Shown here piece by piece: positions 43,001 through 51,546 of a stretch of DNA of 64,000 nucleotides. Source of the stretch: Streptomyces sp. BK239. Lineage in GTDB: Bacteria; Actinomycetota; Actinomycetes; Streptomycetales; Streptomycetaceae. A program made the position numbers and the translations under genes. Location of the stretch: positions 875,195-939,194 of the forward strand of contig NZ_SHKS01000001.1 of the NCBI RefSeq assembly GCF_004217285.1, read 5' to 3'. A model generated the notes under the pieces. It saw nothing but the letters and a program-made list of their open reading frames with translations. It was not told the origin of the DNA and ran no database searches. How positions within the stretch are numbered: the stretch's first letter is position 1; every line of letters begins with the position of its first letter.

Positions 43001-44064
43001 GTAGCCAAGACATTCCAGAAGAGAACCTGCCCGCTGAGCAGGACGCCCGCCACGGCGCGCACGGCGCGGTGAGCGTCGCGGACGAGCAGCACCCGTTCGC
43101 GGACCCGGGGCTGCCGCCCCACGAGCACCGTGTCCAGGACATCGACGAGCGGGCCGCCAAGCGGTCCGAGCGTACGGTCGCCCTCCTGTTCACGCTGTCG
43201 ATGCTGGCCACCGTCGGCTTCATCGCCTCGTACGTGACGATCCCGCACGACAAGTCGATCTTCGTGTTCCCGATCGGTCACATCAGCGCGATGAACTTCG
43301 CGCTGGGCCTGACCCTCGGCACGGCCCTGTTCAGCATCGGCGCCGGCGCGGTCCACTGGGCCCGCACGCTGATGTCGGACGAGGAGGTCGCCGACGAGCG
43401 TCACGCGATCGAGGCGAGCCCCGAGGTCAAGGCCAAGGTCATGGCCGACTTCAAGCAGGGCGCCAAGGAGTCCGCGCTCGGCCGGCGCAAGCTGATCCGC
43501 AACACGATGTTCGGCGCGCTGGCCCTGTTCCCGCTCTCCGGCGTCGTGCTGCTGCGCGACCTCGGCCCGCTGCCCGGGGACAAGCTGCGCCACACGCTGT
43601 GGGGCAAGGGCAAGCTGCTCGTCAACATGAACACCAACGAGCCGCTGCGTCCCTCGGACGTCGCGGTCGGCTCCCTCACCTTCGCCAAGCCGGAGGGTCT
43701 CGAGGAGACCGACCACGACTTCCAGAACGAGATCGCCAAGGCCGCCCTGATGATCGTCCGCATCCAGCCGGAGAACATCAAGGACAAGCGCGAGCTCGAG
43801 TGGTCGCACGACGGCATCGTGGCGTACTCGAAGATCTGCACCCACGTGGGCTGCCCGATCTCCCTGTACGAGCAGCAGACGCACCACGTGCTGTGCCCCT
43901 GCCACCAGTCCACCTTCGACCTGTCCGACGGTGCCCGAGTGATCTTCGGCCCGGCCGGTCACGCCCTGCCGCAGCTGCGTATCGGTGTGAACGACGAGGG
44001 CTACCTCGAGGCGCTCGGCGACTTCGAAGAGCCCGTCGGTCCTGCATTCTGGGAGCGCGGATGA
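42997..44064 (+). CDS. qcrA: Rieske iron-sulfur subunit of the bcc complex
   Basis: The product has 355 residues, longer than classical Rieske proteins because of an N-terminal extension with three membrane helices (ALLFTLSMLATVGFIASYV, MNFALGLTLGTALFSIGAGA, NTMFGALALFPLSGVVLL). The cluster motifs are CTHVGCPI and CPCHQSTFD, followed by GPAGHALPQLRI. It takes electrons from menaquinol. ATG overlaps the qcrC stop and its own stop overlaps qcrB, indicating tight coupling. Confidence 0.97.
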   Translation: MSSQDIPEENLPAEQDARHGAHGAVSVADEQHPFADPGLPPHEHRVQDIDERAAKRSERTVALLFTLSMLATVGFIASYVTIPHDKSIFVFPIGHISAMNFALGLTLGTALFSIGAGAVHWARTLMSDEEVADERHAIEASPEVKAKVMADFKQGAKESALGRRKLIRNTMFGALALFPLSGVVLLRDLGPLPGDKLRHTLWGKGKLLVNMNTNEPLRPSDVAVGSLTFAKPEGLEETDHDFQNEIAKAALMIVRIQPENIKDKRELEWSHDGIVAYSKICTHVGCPISLYEQQTHHVLCPCHQSTFDLSDGARVIFGPAGHALPQLRIGVNDEGYLEALGDFEEPVGPAFWERG

Positions 44065-45683
44065 GCAACAAGGACGACCGCCGCAAGGCGCCCGCAGGTG
44101 AGCGGGTCGCCGACTGGGCCGACGGTCGGCTGGGGATCTACTCCCTGGCCAAGGCCAACATGCGCAAGATCTTCCCGGACCACTGGTCCTTCATGCTGGG
44201 CGAGATCTGCCTCTACAGCTTCATCATCATCATCCTCACGGGTGTGTATCTGACGCTGTTCTTCCACCCGTCGATGAACGAGGTGGAGTACCACGGCTCC
44301 TATGTCCCCCTCCAGGGACAGCTGATGTCCGAGGCGTTCAACTCGACCATGCACATCTCCTTCGATGTGCGCGGTGGTCTGCTGATCCGGCAGATCCACC
44401 ACTGGGCCGCGGTGATCTTCCTCGCCGGCATGTTCGTGCACATGATGCGCGTCTTCTTCACCGGCGCGTTCCGCAAGCCGCGTGAGATCAACTGGCTGTT
44501 CGGCTTCCTGCTGTTCGTCCTGGGCATGTTCACCGGTTTCACCGGCTACTCGCTCCCGGACGACCTGCTCTCCGGCACCGGTGTCCGCTTCACGCAGGGC
44601 GCGATCCTGTCCATGCCGATCGTCGGCACGTACATCTCGATGTTCCTGTTCGGCGGGGAGTTCCCGGGCGGCGACTTCGTCGCGCGGTTCTACTCGATCC
44701 ACATCCTGCTGCTGCCGGGCATCATGCTCGGGCTCGTGGTCGGCCACCTGATCCTGGTCTTCTACCACAAGCACACGCAGTTCGCGGGTCCCGGCCGCAC
44801 CAACAAGAACGTCGTCGGCATGCCGCTGCTGCCGGTCTACATGGCCAAGGCCGGAGGCTTCTTCTTCCTGGTCTTCGGCGCCATCGCGGCCATCGCCGGC
44901 ATCGCGTCCATCAACCCGATCTGGGTGCTCGGCCCCTACCGTCCGGACCAGGTGTCCACCGGCGCCCAGCCCGACTGGTACATGGGCTTCGCCGAGGGCC
45001 TGATCCGCGCCATGCCGGGCTGGGAGATCAACTTCTGGGGTCACACGCTGGTCCTGGGCGTGTTCATCCCGCTGGTGCTCTTCGGTCTATTCCTCGGTGT
45101 GATCGCCCTGTATCCGTTCATCGAGTCCTGGGTCACCGGCGACAAGCGCGAGCACCACATCCTGGACCGTCCGCGCAACGCCCCGACCCGCACGGCCTTC
45201 GGCGTCGCCTGGGTCACCGGCTACATGATCATGCTGATCGGCGGTGGCAACGACATCGTCGCCACCCACTTCCACCTGTCGATCAACGCGGTCACCTGGT
45301 TCGTCCGGATCGGCTTCTTCGCCGGACCGGTGCTGGCCTTCGTGGTCACCAAGCGGATCTGCCTCGGCCTCCAGCGCCGCGACAAGGACAAGGTGCTGCA
45401 CGGCCGCGAGACCGGCACCATCAAGCGCCTGCCGCACGGTGAGTTCATCGAGGTGCACGAGCCGCTCAGCCAGGAAGCCCTGTACACGCTCACCGCGCAC
45501 GAGCAGTACCAGCCCGCCGAGATCGGCCCCACGGTCGACGAGAACGGCGTCGAGCGCAAGGTGAAGCGTTCCGAGAAGGTCCGCGCCAAGCTGAGCAAGG
45601 CGTACTACGGCGAGGAGAACCAGATCGCCAAGCCGACCGTCGAGGAGTACCGGGAGATCACGAGCGGCCACGGCCACCACTGA
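44061..45683 (+). CDS. qcrB: Cytochrome b subunit of the bcc complex
   Basis: The product has 540 residues with about nine helices. Haem b ligands are in RQIHHWAAVIFLAGMFVHMMR and IHILLLPGIMLGLVVGHL. The Qo-site region includes PDDLLSGTGVRF and the WVLGPYRPD stretch, the actinobacterial variant of PEWY. The C-terminal ~120 residues are a charged cytoplasmic extension (KRSEKVRAKLSKAYYGEE), characteristic of actinobacterial QcrB. It oxidises menaquinol together with QcrA. ATG overlaps the qcrA stop. A perfect terminator follows 27 bp after the stop. Confidence 0.97.
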   Translation: MSNKDDRRKAPAGERVADWADGRLGIYSLAKANMRKIFPDHWSFMLGEICLYSFIIIILTGVYLTLFFHPSMNEVEYHGSYVPLQGQLMSEAFNSTMHISFDVRGGLLIRQIHHWAAVIFLAGMFVHMMRVFFTGAFRKPREINWLFGFLLFVLGMFTGFTGYSLPDDLLSGTGVRFTQGAILSMPIVGTYISMFLFGGEFPGGDFVARFYSIHILLLPGIMLGLVVGHLILVFYHKHTQFAGPGRTNKNVVGMPLLPVYMAKAGGFFFLVFGAIAAIAGIASINPIWVLGPYRPDQVSTGAQPDWYMGFAEGLIRAMPGWEINFWGHTLVLGVFIPLVLFGLFLGVIALYPFIESWVTGDKREHHILDRPRNAPTRTAFGVAWVTGYMIMLIGGGNDIVATHFHLSINAVTWFVRIGFFAGPVLAFVVTKRICLGLQRRDKDKVLHGRETGTIKRLPHGEFIEVHEPLSQEALYTLTAHEQYQPAEIGPTVDENGVERKVKRSEKVRAKLSKAYYGEENQIAKPTVEEYREITSGHGHH

Positions 45684-45710
45684 TCACTGCGTCGCCACAC
45701 CACACTGAAA

Positions 45711-45737
45711 GGCCCCGTCCGGTGTTCGGACGGGGCC
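45711..45737 (+). terminator. Perfect 11-bp hairpin ending the ctaE-qcrCAB operon
   Basis: GGCCCCGTCCG (45711-45721) and CGGACGGGGCC (45727-45737) pair around GTGTT and are followed by CTT. Confidence 0.92.
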
Positions 45738-45801
45738 CTTCGGTTCCCCGCGGCTGGATAGGGTGGGACCGCACTCTTCTACGACACCCAGGAGCGGCCC
45801 T

Positions 45802-46866
45802 ATGAGCGCTGTGACCCCCGCTGGAGGCGACACCGCGGCGGGCCGCTCCTGGCCCGCTCTGCTGAACGGCCTGCTGGAGGGCCGCGACCTCTCCGCGGAC
45901 GACACGGCCTGGGCGATGGACCTGATCATGCGAGGCGAGGCCACCGACGCGCAGATCGCCGGGTTCGCGGTGGCGCTGCGCGCCAAGGGCGAGACCGTCC
46001 AGGAGATCACCGGCCTGGTCCGGACGATGTACGCGCACGCCAACGTCATCGACGTGCCCGGGCGGACCGTCGACATCGTCGGCACCGGAGGCGACGGCGC
46101 GAAGACCGTGAACATCTCCACGATGTCCTCGATCGTCGTCGCCGGCACCGGGGCGAAGGTCGTCAAGCACGGCAACCGGGCCGCGTCCTCCGCGTCCGGC
46201 GCCTCCGACGTCCTGGAGAAGCTCGGCGTCAACCTCGAACTGACCCCGCGGCGGGTGGCCGAGGTCGCCGAGGAGGCCGGGATCACCTTCTGCTTCGCGA
46301 TCAAGTTCCACCCGGCGCTGCGTCATGTGGCCGCCGCGCGCGGCCAGTTGGGCATCCGCACCACGTTCAACGCCCTCGGCCCGCTGACCAACCCGGCCAG
46401 GGTGAAGGCGCAGGCGGTGGGCGTCGCCGACCCGCGGATGGCCCCGCTCATCGCGGGCGTCTTCGCCGAACGCGGCAACTCCTCCCTGGTGTTCCGCGGC
46501 GACGACGGCTTCGACGAGCTGACCACGACGTCCACCTCCCGCGTCTGGGTCGTCCGCGACGGCAAGGTCACCGAGGAGACCTTCGACCCGCGGGACGTCG
46601 GCATCGAACTGGTCGGGGTGGAGGCGCTGCGCGGCGCCGACCCCTCGTACAACGCGGAGGTCGCGCGCCGGCTGCTGGACGGCGAGAGGGGCCCGGTCCG
46701 CGACGCCGTCCTGCTGAACTCCGCGGCGGCCTTGGTGGCGCTGGACCCCTCGGACGCGCCGCTCACCGAGCAGCTCCGCGCCGGCATGGACAAGGCGGCG
46801 CAGTCCGTCGACTCCGGTGCGGCCAAGCGTGCGCTGGAGCGCTGGGTGGCCGCCAGCAACGCGTAG
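45802..46866 (+). CDS. trpD: Anthranilate phosphoribosyltransferase
   Basis: The product has 354 residues. The PRPP-binding [14 protein letters not shown], the [21 protein letters not shown] anthranilate/PRPP segment and [12 protein letters not shown] are present. It transfers phosphoribose to anthranilate in tryptophan synthesis. The ATG at 45802 has AGGAG upstream, and TAGGGT at 45759-45764 is the -10 box. No other trp gene is nearby; trpD stands alone here as it does beside ctaE in mycobacteria. Confidence 0.96.
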   Translation: MSAVTPAGGDTAAGRSWPALLNGLLEGRDLSADDTAWAMDLIMRGEATDAQIAGFAVALRAKGETVQEITGLVRTMYAHANVIDVPGRTVDIVGTGGDGAKTVNISTMSSIVVAGTGAKVVKHGNRAASSASGASDVLEKLGVNLELTPRRVAEVAEEAGITFCFAIKFHPALRHVAAARGQLGIRTTFNALGPLTNPARVKAQAVGVADPRMAPLIAGVFAERGNSSLVFRGDDGFDELTTTSTSRVWVVRDGKVTEETFDPRDVGIELVGVEALRGADPSYNAEVARRLLDGERGPVRDAVLLNSAAALVALDPSDAPLTEQLRAGMDKAAQSVDSGAAKRALERWVAASNA

Positions 46867-46890
46867 CGCCCCGGCACCGGCCGGACGTGA

Positions 46891-46928
46891 CGCGGTCCCG
46901 CGATCCGGACACGGGTTGCGGGACCGCG
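46891..46928 (+). terminator. Perfect 11-bp hairpin after trpD
   Basis: CGCGGTCCCGC (46891-46901) and GCGGGACCGCG (46918-46928) pair around a 16-nt loop. The hairpin ends 12 bp before the TACGTT -10 box (46940-46945) of the SAM-IV leader, insulating it from trpD. Confidence 0.85.
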
Positions 46929-46953
46929 AACCCATCGCGTACGTTCCTTCGCA

Positions 46954-47068
46954 GGTCATGAGTGACAGTCATGAGGCCCCGGCCGACTGTCCGGCAACCC
47001 TCCGTCCGTGGCGGGGTGCCCCGGGTGAAGACCAGGCCGTGGGCAGCGAGGTCCGCGGCAAGCGCGGA
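46954..47068 (+). ncRNA. SAM-IV riboswitch
   Basis: The sequence has the conserved SAM-IV landmarks. GGTCATGAGTG at the 5' end has GGTC pairing with GACC at 47030-47033. CAGTC (46966-46970) pairs with GACTG (46985-46989), followed by CCGGCAACCCTCC. Next come GGGGTGCCCCGGGTGAAGACC and a 3' helix ending near GGCAAGCGCGG. SAM-IV riboswitches are known from Actinobacteria, upstream of sulfur-amino-acid genes. TACGTT (46940-46945) would start transcription at its 5' edge. The regulated gene is the class-V aminotransferase at 47251. The boundaries are my estimate. Confidence 0.88.
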
Positions 47069-47085
47069 TCCCTCACGCTCTTGAG

Positions 47086-47148
47086 ATGAGCACAGCCCAG
47101 GGATCCTGGTCATCGAGGGAGCCTTCTGTGAGCAAGCGAATGCGATAG
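47086..47148 (+). CDS. Possible leader mini-ORF between the riboswitch and its gene
   Basis: ATG 47086 to TAG 47148 encodes 20 residues ending VSKRMR. An internal in-frame GTG at 47128 has an excellent GGGAG six nt upstream and would give only six residues (start-SKRMR). It lies between the SAM-IV element and the aminotransferase start. It may be a translated leader coupling the riboswitch to the gene, or chance. No promoter of its own is seen. Confidence 0.35.
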   Translation: MSTAQGSWSSREPSVSKRMR

Positions 47149-47250
47149 GGCCGCAGAGCCCCGCCTCCGCACACCCCTTTCACCCTTTCCCGCGCTCGAG
47201 CCGTATCCGCTCGCGTGGTGAATCCGCCTGTCTCTCACGGGAGTTCCGCC

Positions 47251-48627
47251 ATGTCCGTCTCCACCGCTGCCGTCGCCCCGTCGCTTTGTGCCCCGCTGCC
47301 CGTTCTGGGCGGGGACGTCACCGTCCCGCTCGTCACGGGCGGCGAAGTCGCCTACGCGGCGCTCGACTACGCGGCCAGCGCCCCCGCCCTCCAGCGCGTC
47401 TGGGACGACGTGGCGGCCTACGCGCCGTACTACGGCAGCGTCCACCGCGGCGCCGGCTACCTCTCCCAGCTCTCCACCGACCTGTTCGAGAACGCCCGCC
47501 GGACGGTCGCCGAGTTTCTCGACTGCCGCGCCGACGACCAGCTGGTCTTCACCCGCTCCACCACCGACTCCCTGAACCTGCTCGCCGCGGCCCTGCCCGC
47601 CGGCTGCCAGGTCTTCGTCTTCGAGACCGAGCACCACGCCTCGCTGCTGCCCTGGCGGGACGCCCGCGTCACCTACCTCGACGCCCCGCGCACCCCGGGC
47701 CAGGCCGTCGAGACCCTGGAGCGCGCCCTCGCCGCCCGTGCTGTGTCGATCGAGGGGGGCCACGGCCCGGCCCTGGTCTGCGTCACCGGCGCCTCCAACG
47801 TCACCGGTGAGCTGTGGCCCGTACGGGAGCTGGCCGCCGCCGCCCACGCGCACGGAGCCCGGATCGTCCTGGACGCCGCCCAGCTTGCTCCGCACCACCC
47901 GGTGTCCGTCCGGGACCTGGACGTCGACTGGGTCGCCTTCTCCGGCCACAAGCTGTACGCCCCGTTCGGCTCCGGCGTCCTGGCCGGCCGCGCCGACTGG
48001 CTCCGGGCCGCCGACCCCTACCTCGCCGGCGGCGGAGCGAGCCGCAAGGTCACCCGGCGTGAGGACGGGGGAGTGGACGTGGAGTGGCACGACAGCGCCG
48101 CCCGCCACGAGGCCGGCTCCCCGAACGTCATCGGCGCCTACTCCATCGCGTCGGCCTGCAAGGCCCTCACCGAGGCCGGCTTCGACACGCTGGTCGCCCG
48201 CGAGCGGCACCTGATCGCCAAGGTCCGCGAGGGCCTCGCGGACGTCCCCGAAGTCCGGATCCTCTCCCTCTTCGGCGACGACGCCCCGCGGGTCGGCGTG
48301 ATCTCCTTCGTCGTCGAGGGCTGGAACAGCTCCCACTTCGCCGCCGCCCTCTCCGCCGAGTACGGCATCGGCGTCCGCGACGGCCTCTTCTGCGCCCACC
48401 CCCTGGTCCGCACCCTGCTGGGCACGGCCCCCGAGACCCAGGGCGAGTGCGGGGCCCCCGAGGCGGCGCCGGGCGAGAAGTCCCTCAACGCCATCAGGGT
48501 GAGCTTCGGCGCGGGCACCCCGGACGAGCACGTGGACCGCTTCGTCCACGCGGTGCGGGAACTGGTGACGCAGGGCGCGAAGTGGCGGTACAGGACGGAA
48601 GACGGCCGCTGCGTACCGGCGGTATGA
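47251..48627 (+). CDS. Class-V PLP-dependent aminotransferase / desulfurase-like enzyme under a SAM-IV riboswitch
   Basis: The product has 458 residues. A CsdA/NifS-like fold carries TDSLNLLAAALPAG, ETEHHASLLPW, the DAAQLAPHHPV metal-free PLP region and the Schiff-base Lys234 in SGHKLYAPFG. The ending SLNAIRVSFGAGTPDEHVDR contains the phosphate-contact Arg. Control by SAM implies a role in sulfur metabolism; the substrate could be a cysteine derivative. It is distinct from the desulfurase-TusA protein at 34620. ATG at 47251 follows GGGAG. Confidence 0.88.
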   Translation: MSVSTAAVAPSLCAPLPVLGGDVTVPLVTGGEVAYAALDYAASAPALQRVWDDVAAYAPYYGSVHRGAGYLSQLSTDLFENARRTVAEFLDCRADDQLVFTRSTTDSLNLLAAALPAGCQVFVFETEHHASLLPWRDARVTYLDAPRTPGQAVETLERALAARAVSIEGGHGPALVCVTGASNVTGELWPVRELAAAAHAHGARIVLDAAQLAPHHPVSVRDLDVDWVAFSGHKLYAPFGSGVLAGRADWLRAADPYLAGGGASRKVTRREDGGVDVEWHDSAARHEAGSPNVIGAYSIASACKALTEAGFDTLVARERHLIAKVREGLADVPEVRILSLFGDDAPRVGVISFVVEGWNSSHFAAALSAEYGIGVRDGLFCAHPLVRTLLGTAPETQGECGAPEAAPGEKSLNAIRVSFGAGTPDEHVDRFVHAVRELVTQGAKWRYRTEDGRCVPAV

Positions 48628-48651
48628 CGCAGCCCACGTCAGGGGCGACAC

Positions 48652-48699
48652 GCCCTGGGGCGCGGGGAACTGCGCGGCCGGCCGCCGCCGACCGCGCAC
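48652..48699 (+). repeat. Dispersed intergenic element, copy E
   Basis: CGCCCTGGGGCGCGGGGAAC, then TGCGCGGCCGGCCGCCGCCGACCGCGCAC. It matches copies C and D in orientation and core. It fills most of the 105-bp gap between the convergent aminotransferase and RAM-domain genes, where it may aid termination. Confidence 0.65.
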
Positions 48700-48732
48700 G
48701 ATCCACGCCCCGCAGACGCCCGGGCGAACGCC

Positions 48733-49014
48733 CTAGGAGTCCAGCCCGATGGCGAAAGCCGCCTCGAGGTCGTGCTGGGAATACGTGCGGAAAGCTACAT
48801 GCGTATCCGTCCCGAGAACGCCGGGGATCTTGCTGATCCGCCCCGGGATCACCTCGGCGAGGTCGTCGTGCCGGCGCACCCGCACCATGGCGATCAGGTC
48901 GTACGTCCCGGTCACGGAGAACACCTCGCTCACGGACTCCAGCGAGGCGATCGACTCCGCGATCTCGGGAATCCGGTCCACGCTGGTCTTGATGAGGACG
49001 ATCGCGGTGATCAC
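48733..49014 (-). CDS. Stand-alone Lrp/AsnC ligand-binding (RAM) domain protein
   Basis: The product has 93 residues. It is a complete RAM/ACT-like domain (MITAIVLIKTSVDRIPEIAE, VSEVFSVTGTYDLIAMVRV, IPGVLGTDTHVAFRTY) without the helix-turn-helix of Lrp. Such proteins can bind amino acids or pair with full-length Lrp members. The GTG at 49014 overlaps the stop of the rhomboid gene as GTGA, so translation is coupled; GAGGGAGAG lies upstream. The ligand is unknown. Confidence 0.9.
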   Translation of the reverse strand: MITAIVLIKTSVDRIPEIAESIASLESVSEVFSVTGTYDLIAMVRVRRHDDLAEVIPGRISKIPGVLGTDTHVAFRTYSQHDLEAAFAIGLDS

Positions 49015-49745
49015 GGCTGGTTCTCTCCCTCGGGGGACGGAGTGGGGGCGGGTTTCACTCTAGTGGGCACGTTGAACCGGGCCCACGCGTAGCCGAAGCC
49101 CAGGCCGAACCCCATCAGGTGCGCCAGGTACGCCACCCCGGGCCCCGGCCCGGCCCGGCCCGCCGCCAGCCACTGCAGCGCCGCCCAGAAGGGCAGCACC
49201 ACCCACGCGGGGAACCGCAGCGGCAGGAAGAACAGGAACGGCAGGAGACTGGTCACCCGCGCCCGGGGGAACAGGTACAGGAACCCGCCGAGGATCGCCG
49301 AGATCGCCCCGGACGCCCCCACCAGGGGCTGTCCGGAGCCGGCGTTGGCGGCGGCGTAGCCCGACAGGGCCAGGTAGCCGCAGCCGAGGAAGAAGAGCGA
49401 GAACTGCACGCGGCCCATCCGGTGCTCGGTCATCGCCCCGAAGACGTAGAGGAAGAGCATGTTGCCCAGCAGGTGCACCCAGGTCCCGTGGACGAACAGG
49501 GCGGTGGCCGGGGTGAGGAGGGCGCGCGGGGAGCCGTCGAACAGGTCGGCCGGGATCACGCCCCAGCGGCGGAAGTAGGCCCGCTGCGCGGCCGCGAGCT
49601 CCTCGCCGGAGCCGTACCCGGGACTGAGGCCGGAGGCGGGGCTGATCGCGAAGAGCACACAGCACAGCGCGATCGTTGTGTACGTCACCGGTGCGGCGGG
49701 GTGCCGGATCGCCCGGTCCAGAGCCCCGTTCCAGTCGCTGATCAT
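49011..49745 (-). CDS. Rhomboid intramembrane serine protease
   Basis: The product has 244 residues and six or seven membrane helices. The catalytic pair is visible: Ser145 in LVGASGAISAILGG and His209 in AYLAHLMGFGLGF. HLLGNMLFLYVFG marks the L1/TM2 region, with the conserved His91 and Asn95. It cuts membrane proteins within the bilayer. ATG at 49745 lacks a Shine-Dalgarno, and a CATGCT-like -10 candidate lies 8 nt upstream, so it may be leaderless. The RAM-domain gene is translated in overlap after it. The substrate is unknown. Confidence 0.93.
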   Translation of the reverse strand: MISDWNGALDRAIRHPAAPVTYTTIALCCVLFAISPASGLSPGYGSGEELAAAQRAYFRRWGVIPADLFDGSPRALLTPATALFVHGTWVHLLGNMLFLYVFGAMTEHRMGRVQFSLFFLGCGYLALSGYAAANAGSGQPLVGASGAISAILGGFLYLFPRARVTSLLPFLFFLPLRFPAWVVLPFWAALQWLAAGRAGPGPGVAYLAHLMGFGLGFGYAWARFNVPTRVKPAPTPSPEGENQP

Positions 49746-49926
49746 GGACACAGAGCATGACGTAACGGGACGCACACCCCCGTACCGCCTCGCCGCCGTG
49801 GACGGATGGGCGGCGAGTACCCGCCAGGCCGTAGGGTTACGAGCCACACGCACAGGGTGCCCGCCGGGCGTCCGGTGGGTGCCCGACCAGCGGAAGACCG
49901 ACACTAGAAGGAAGCGGACAGCCACG

Positions 49927-50166
49927 ATGACGGTTCCCCTGCCGACCGCCACGACGCGGTGGCGCTGCACGCTGTGCGGCAATCTCACCCGGTTCGACGT
50001 GACGCGCTCGTCGAAGGTCGTCGAGTACGTGCACCTCGATCTGGCGGGTGAGTCGAACGTCGAGGAGCGCGAGGTGGTCAGTGAGACCATCGAGTCGGTG
50101 CGGTGCCGTTGGTGCAACGCCGTGGACCAGGTGGAACTCGTCGACAGGCCGGGCGCCGGCTCCTGA
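49927..50166 (+). CDS. Small zinc-ribbon protein, function unknown
   Basis: The product has 79 residues. It holds two Cys pairs, WRCTLCGNLTRFDV and VRCRWCNAVDQVELV, expected to bind one zinc ion, with an acidic strand region between (GESNVEEREVVSETIES). It looks like a nucleic-acid-binding or regulatory ribbon. The ATG at 49927 has GAAGGAAG ~14 nt upstream, a longer spacing than usual. It lies 36 bp before the NYN-domain gene and is probably co-transcribed with it. Confidence 0.78.
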   Translation: MTVPLPTATTRWRCTLCGNLTRFDVTRSSKVVEYVHLDLAGESNVEEREVVSETIESVRCRWCNAVDQVELVDRPGAGS

Positions 50167-50202
50167 GGGAGCAGGGCCCGCACAGCTAGTGGGGTGTGAC
50201 GG

Positions 50203-51546
50203 ATGGTGGAGAGCGCAGGCGGGGGGCCGGGCGACGGCGCCGCTGAGGTGCTCGACCGTCCGCTGCCCGACGGTGTGCGCCGCCGGGTCGTGCAGATCGT
50301 CTCGGACGGCTTCGGCGGGCTGACCGTCGGTGAACTGCCCGCCCAGTTGCGGCAGTACGCCCGGTTCGCCCCGAACCGCCGGGCCAAGTTCGCGGGCAAC
50401 GCCATGGCGGCCGCGCTGGAGACGGACACGCTGTTCCGGCAGCGCATCGCCGAGAAGTTCAGAGAGGCGCAGCCGGAACTCGCCGGCGCCCTCGACTCCG
50501 GCTCGCCGCCCCCGGCCGCGGATCCGCTCGATGTGGCGGCCGCGGCCTACGTACTGCGGCCCGTCGACTGGGTGAAGCTGGTCACGGCGGCCGGCGAGGA
50601 GGCGCAGCGCGCGGACGCCGAGCGGGCCGACGAGGAGAGCCGGGCGGAGCTGGAGCGGCTGCGGGAGGAACTCGCGCAGGCCCGTGAGCACACCCGGGCC
50701 GAGACCGAGCGGCTGCGCGTAGAGCTGGACGTGGTGAAGAAGGAAGCGGAATCGCTTCAGCGCAAGCTGCGTTCGGCCCTCAGCGACGTCAAGCGGGGTG
50801 AGGCGGCGCTGCGCAAGGCGCAGGAACAGGCCGAGGCCCAGCGGGCCGAGGGGCAGGCGCAGGTGTCCGCCGCGGAGAGCGAGTCACGGCGGCTGAAGGC
50901 CCGGCTCGGGGAGGCGGAGGCCGCCCTGGAGGCCGCGCGGCGGGCGGCGCGCGAGGGCCGCAGCGTCGAGGACATGCGGGTGCGGCTGCTGCTGGACACC
51001 GTGCTGGACGCGGCCCAAGGGCTGCGCAGGGAATTGGCGTTGCCGCCGGTGTCGGTCCGTCCGGCGCAGACCGTGGACGCGGTCGAACCGGGGCGGATGA
51101 CCCCGAAGGACATCGCCGCTCGCGCCCTGTCGGAGAACGACCCGGCGATCCTCGACCAGTTGCTCGCTCTGCCGCAGGCCCATCTCGTGGTCGACGGCTA
51201 CAACGTCACCAAGACCGGTTATCCGCAGATGCCGTTGGAGAAGCAGCGGCTGCGCCTGCTCGGCCAGCTCTCGCAACTCGCCGCGCAGACCGGCGCCGAG
51301 GTCACCTGTGTCTTCGACGGGGCCGAACTGGCCGCGCCGGTGCTGCTGGCGCCGCCGCGGGGGGTGCGGGTGCTGTTCTCCAAGCCGGGCGTCACCGCCG
51401 ACGAGCTCATCCGCCAGCTGGTGCGCGCCGAGCCGCCGGGCCGGCCGGTCATCGTCGCCTCGACCGACCGCGAGGTGGCCGACGGGGTCGCCAAGGCGGG
51501 GGCGCGGCCTGTCGCTTCTGCGGTACTCCTGAAGCGACTGACCTGA
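50203..51546 (+). CDS. NYN (YacP/PIN-like) domain protein with long coiled coil
   Basis: The product has 447 residues. The N-terminal ~125 residues are a helical region (LPDGVRRRVVQIVSDGFGGL). A Glu/Arg-rich coiled coil lies at ~140-255. The C-terminal ~165 residues are a NYN nuclease-like fold: HLVVDGYNVTKTGYP, GAEVTCVFDGAELA, FSKPGVTADELIRQL and VIVASTDREVADGVA, including the acidic residues of the PIN/NYN active site. RNA cleavage is likely (YacP/Rae1 relatives), but the target is unknown. ATG 50203 has only weak ribosome-site complementarity; GTG 50206 is possible. Confidence 0.88.
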   Translation: MVESAGGGPGDGAAEVLDRPLPDGVRRRVVQIVSDGFGGLTVGELPAQLRQYARFAPNRRAKFAGNAMAAALETDTLFRQRIAEKFREAQPELAGALDSGSPPPAADPLDVAAAAYVLRPVDWVKLVTAAGEEAQRADAERADEESRAELERLREELAQAREHTRAETERLRVELDVVKKEAESLQRKLRSALSDVKRGEAALRKAQEQAEAQRAEGQAQVSAAESESRRLKARLGEAEAALEAARRAAREGRSVEDMRVRLLLDTVLDAAQGLRRELALPPVSVRPAQTVDAVEPGRMTPKDIAARALSENDPAILDQLLALPQAHLVVDGYNVTKTGYPQMPLEKQRLRLLGQLSQLAAQTGAEVTCVFDGAELAAPVLLAPPRGVRVLFSKPGVTADELIRQLVRAEPPGRPVIVASTDREVADGVAKAGARPVASAVLLKRLT

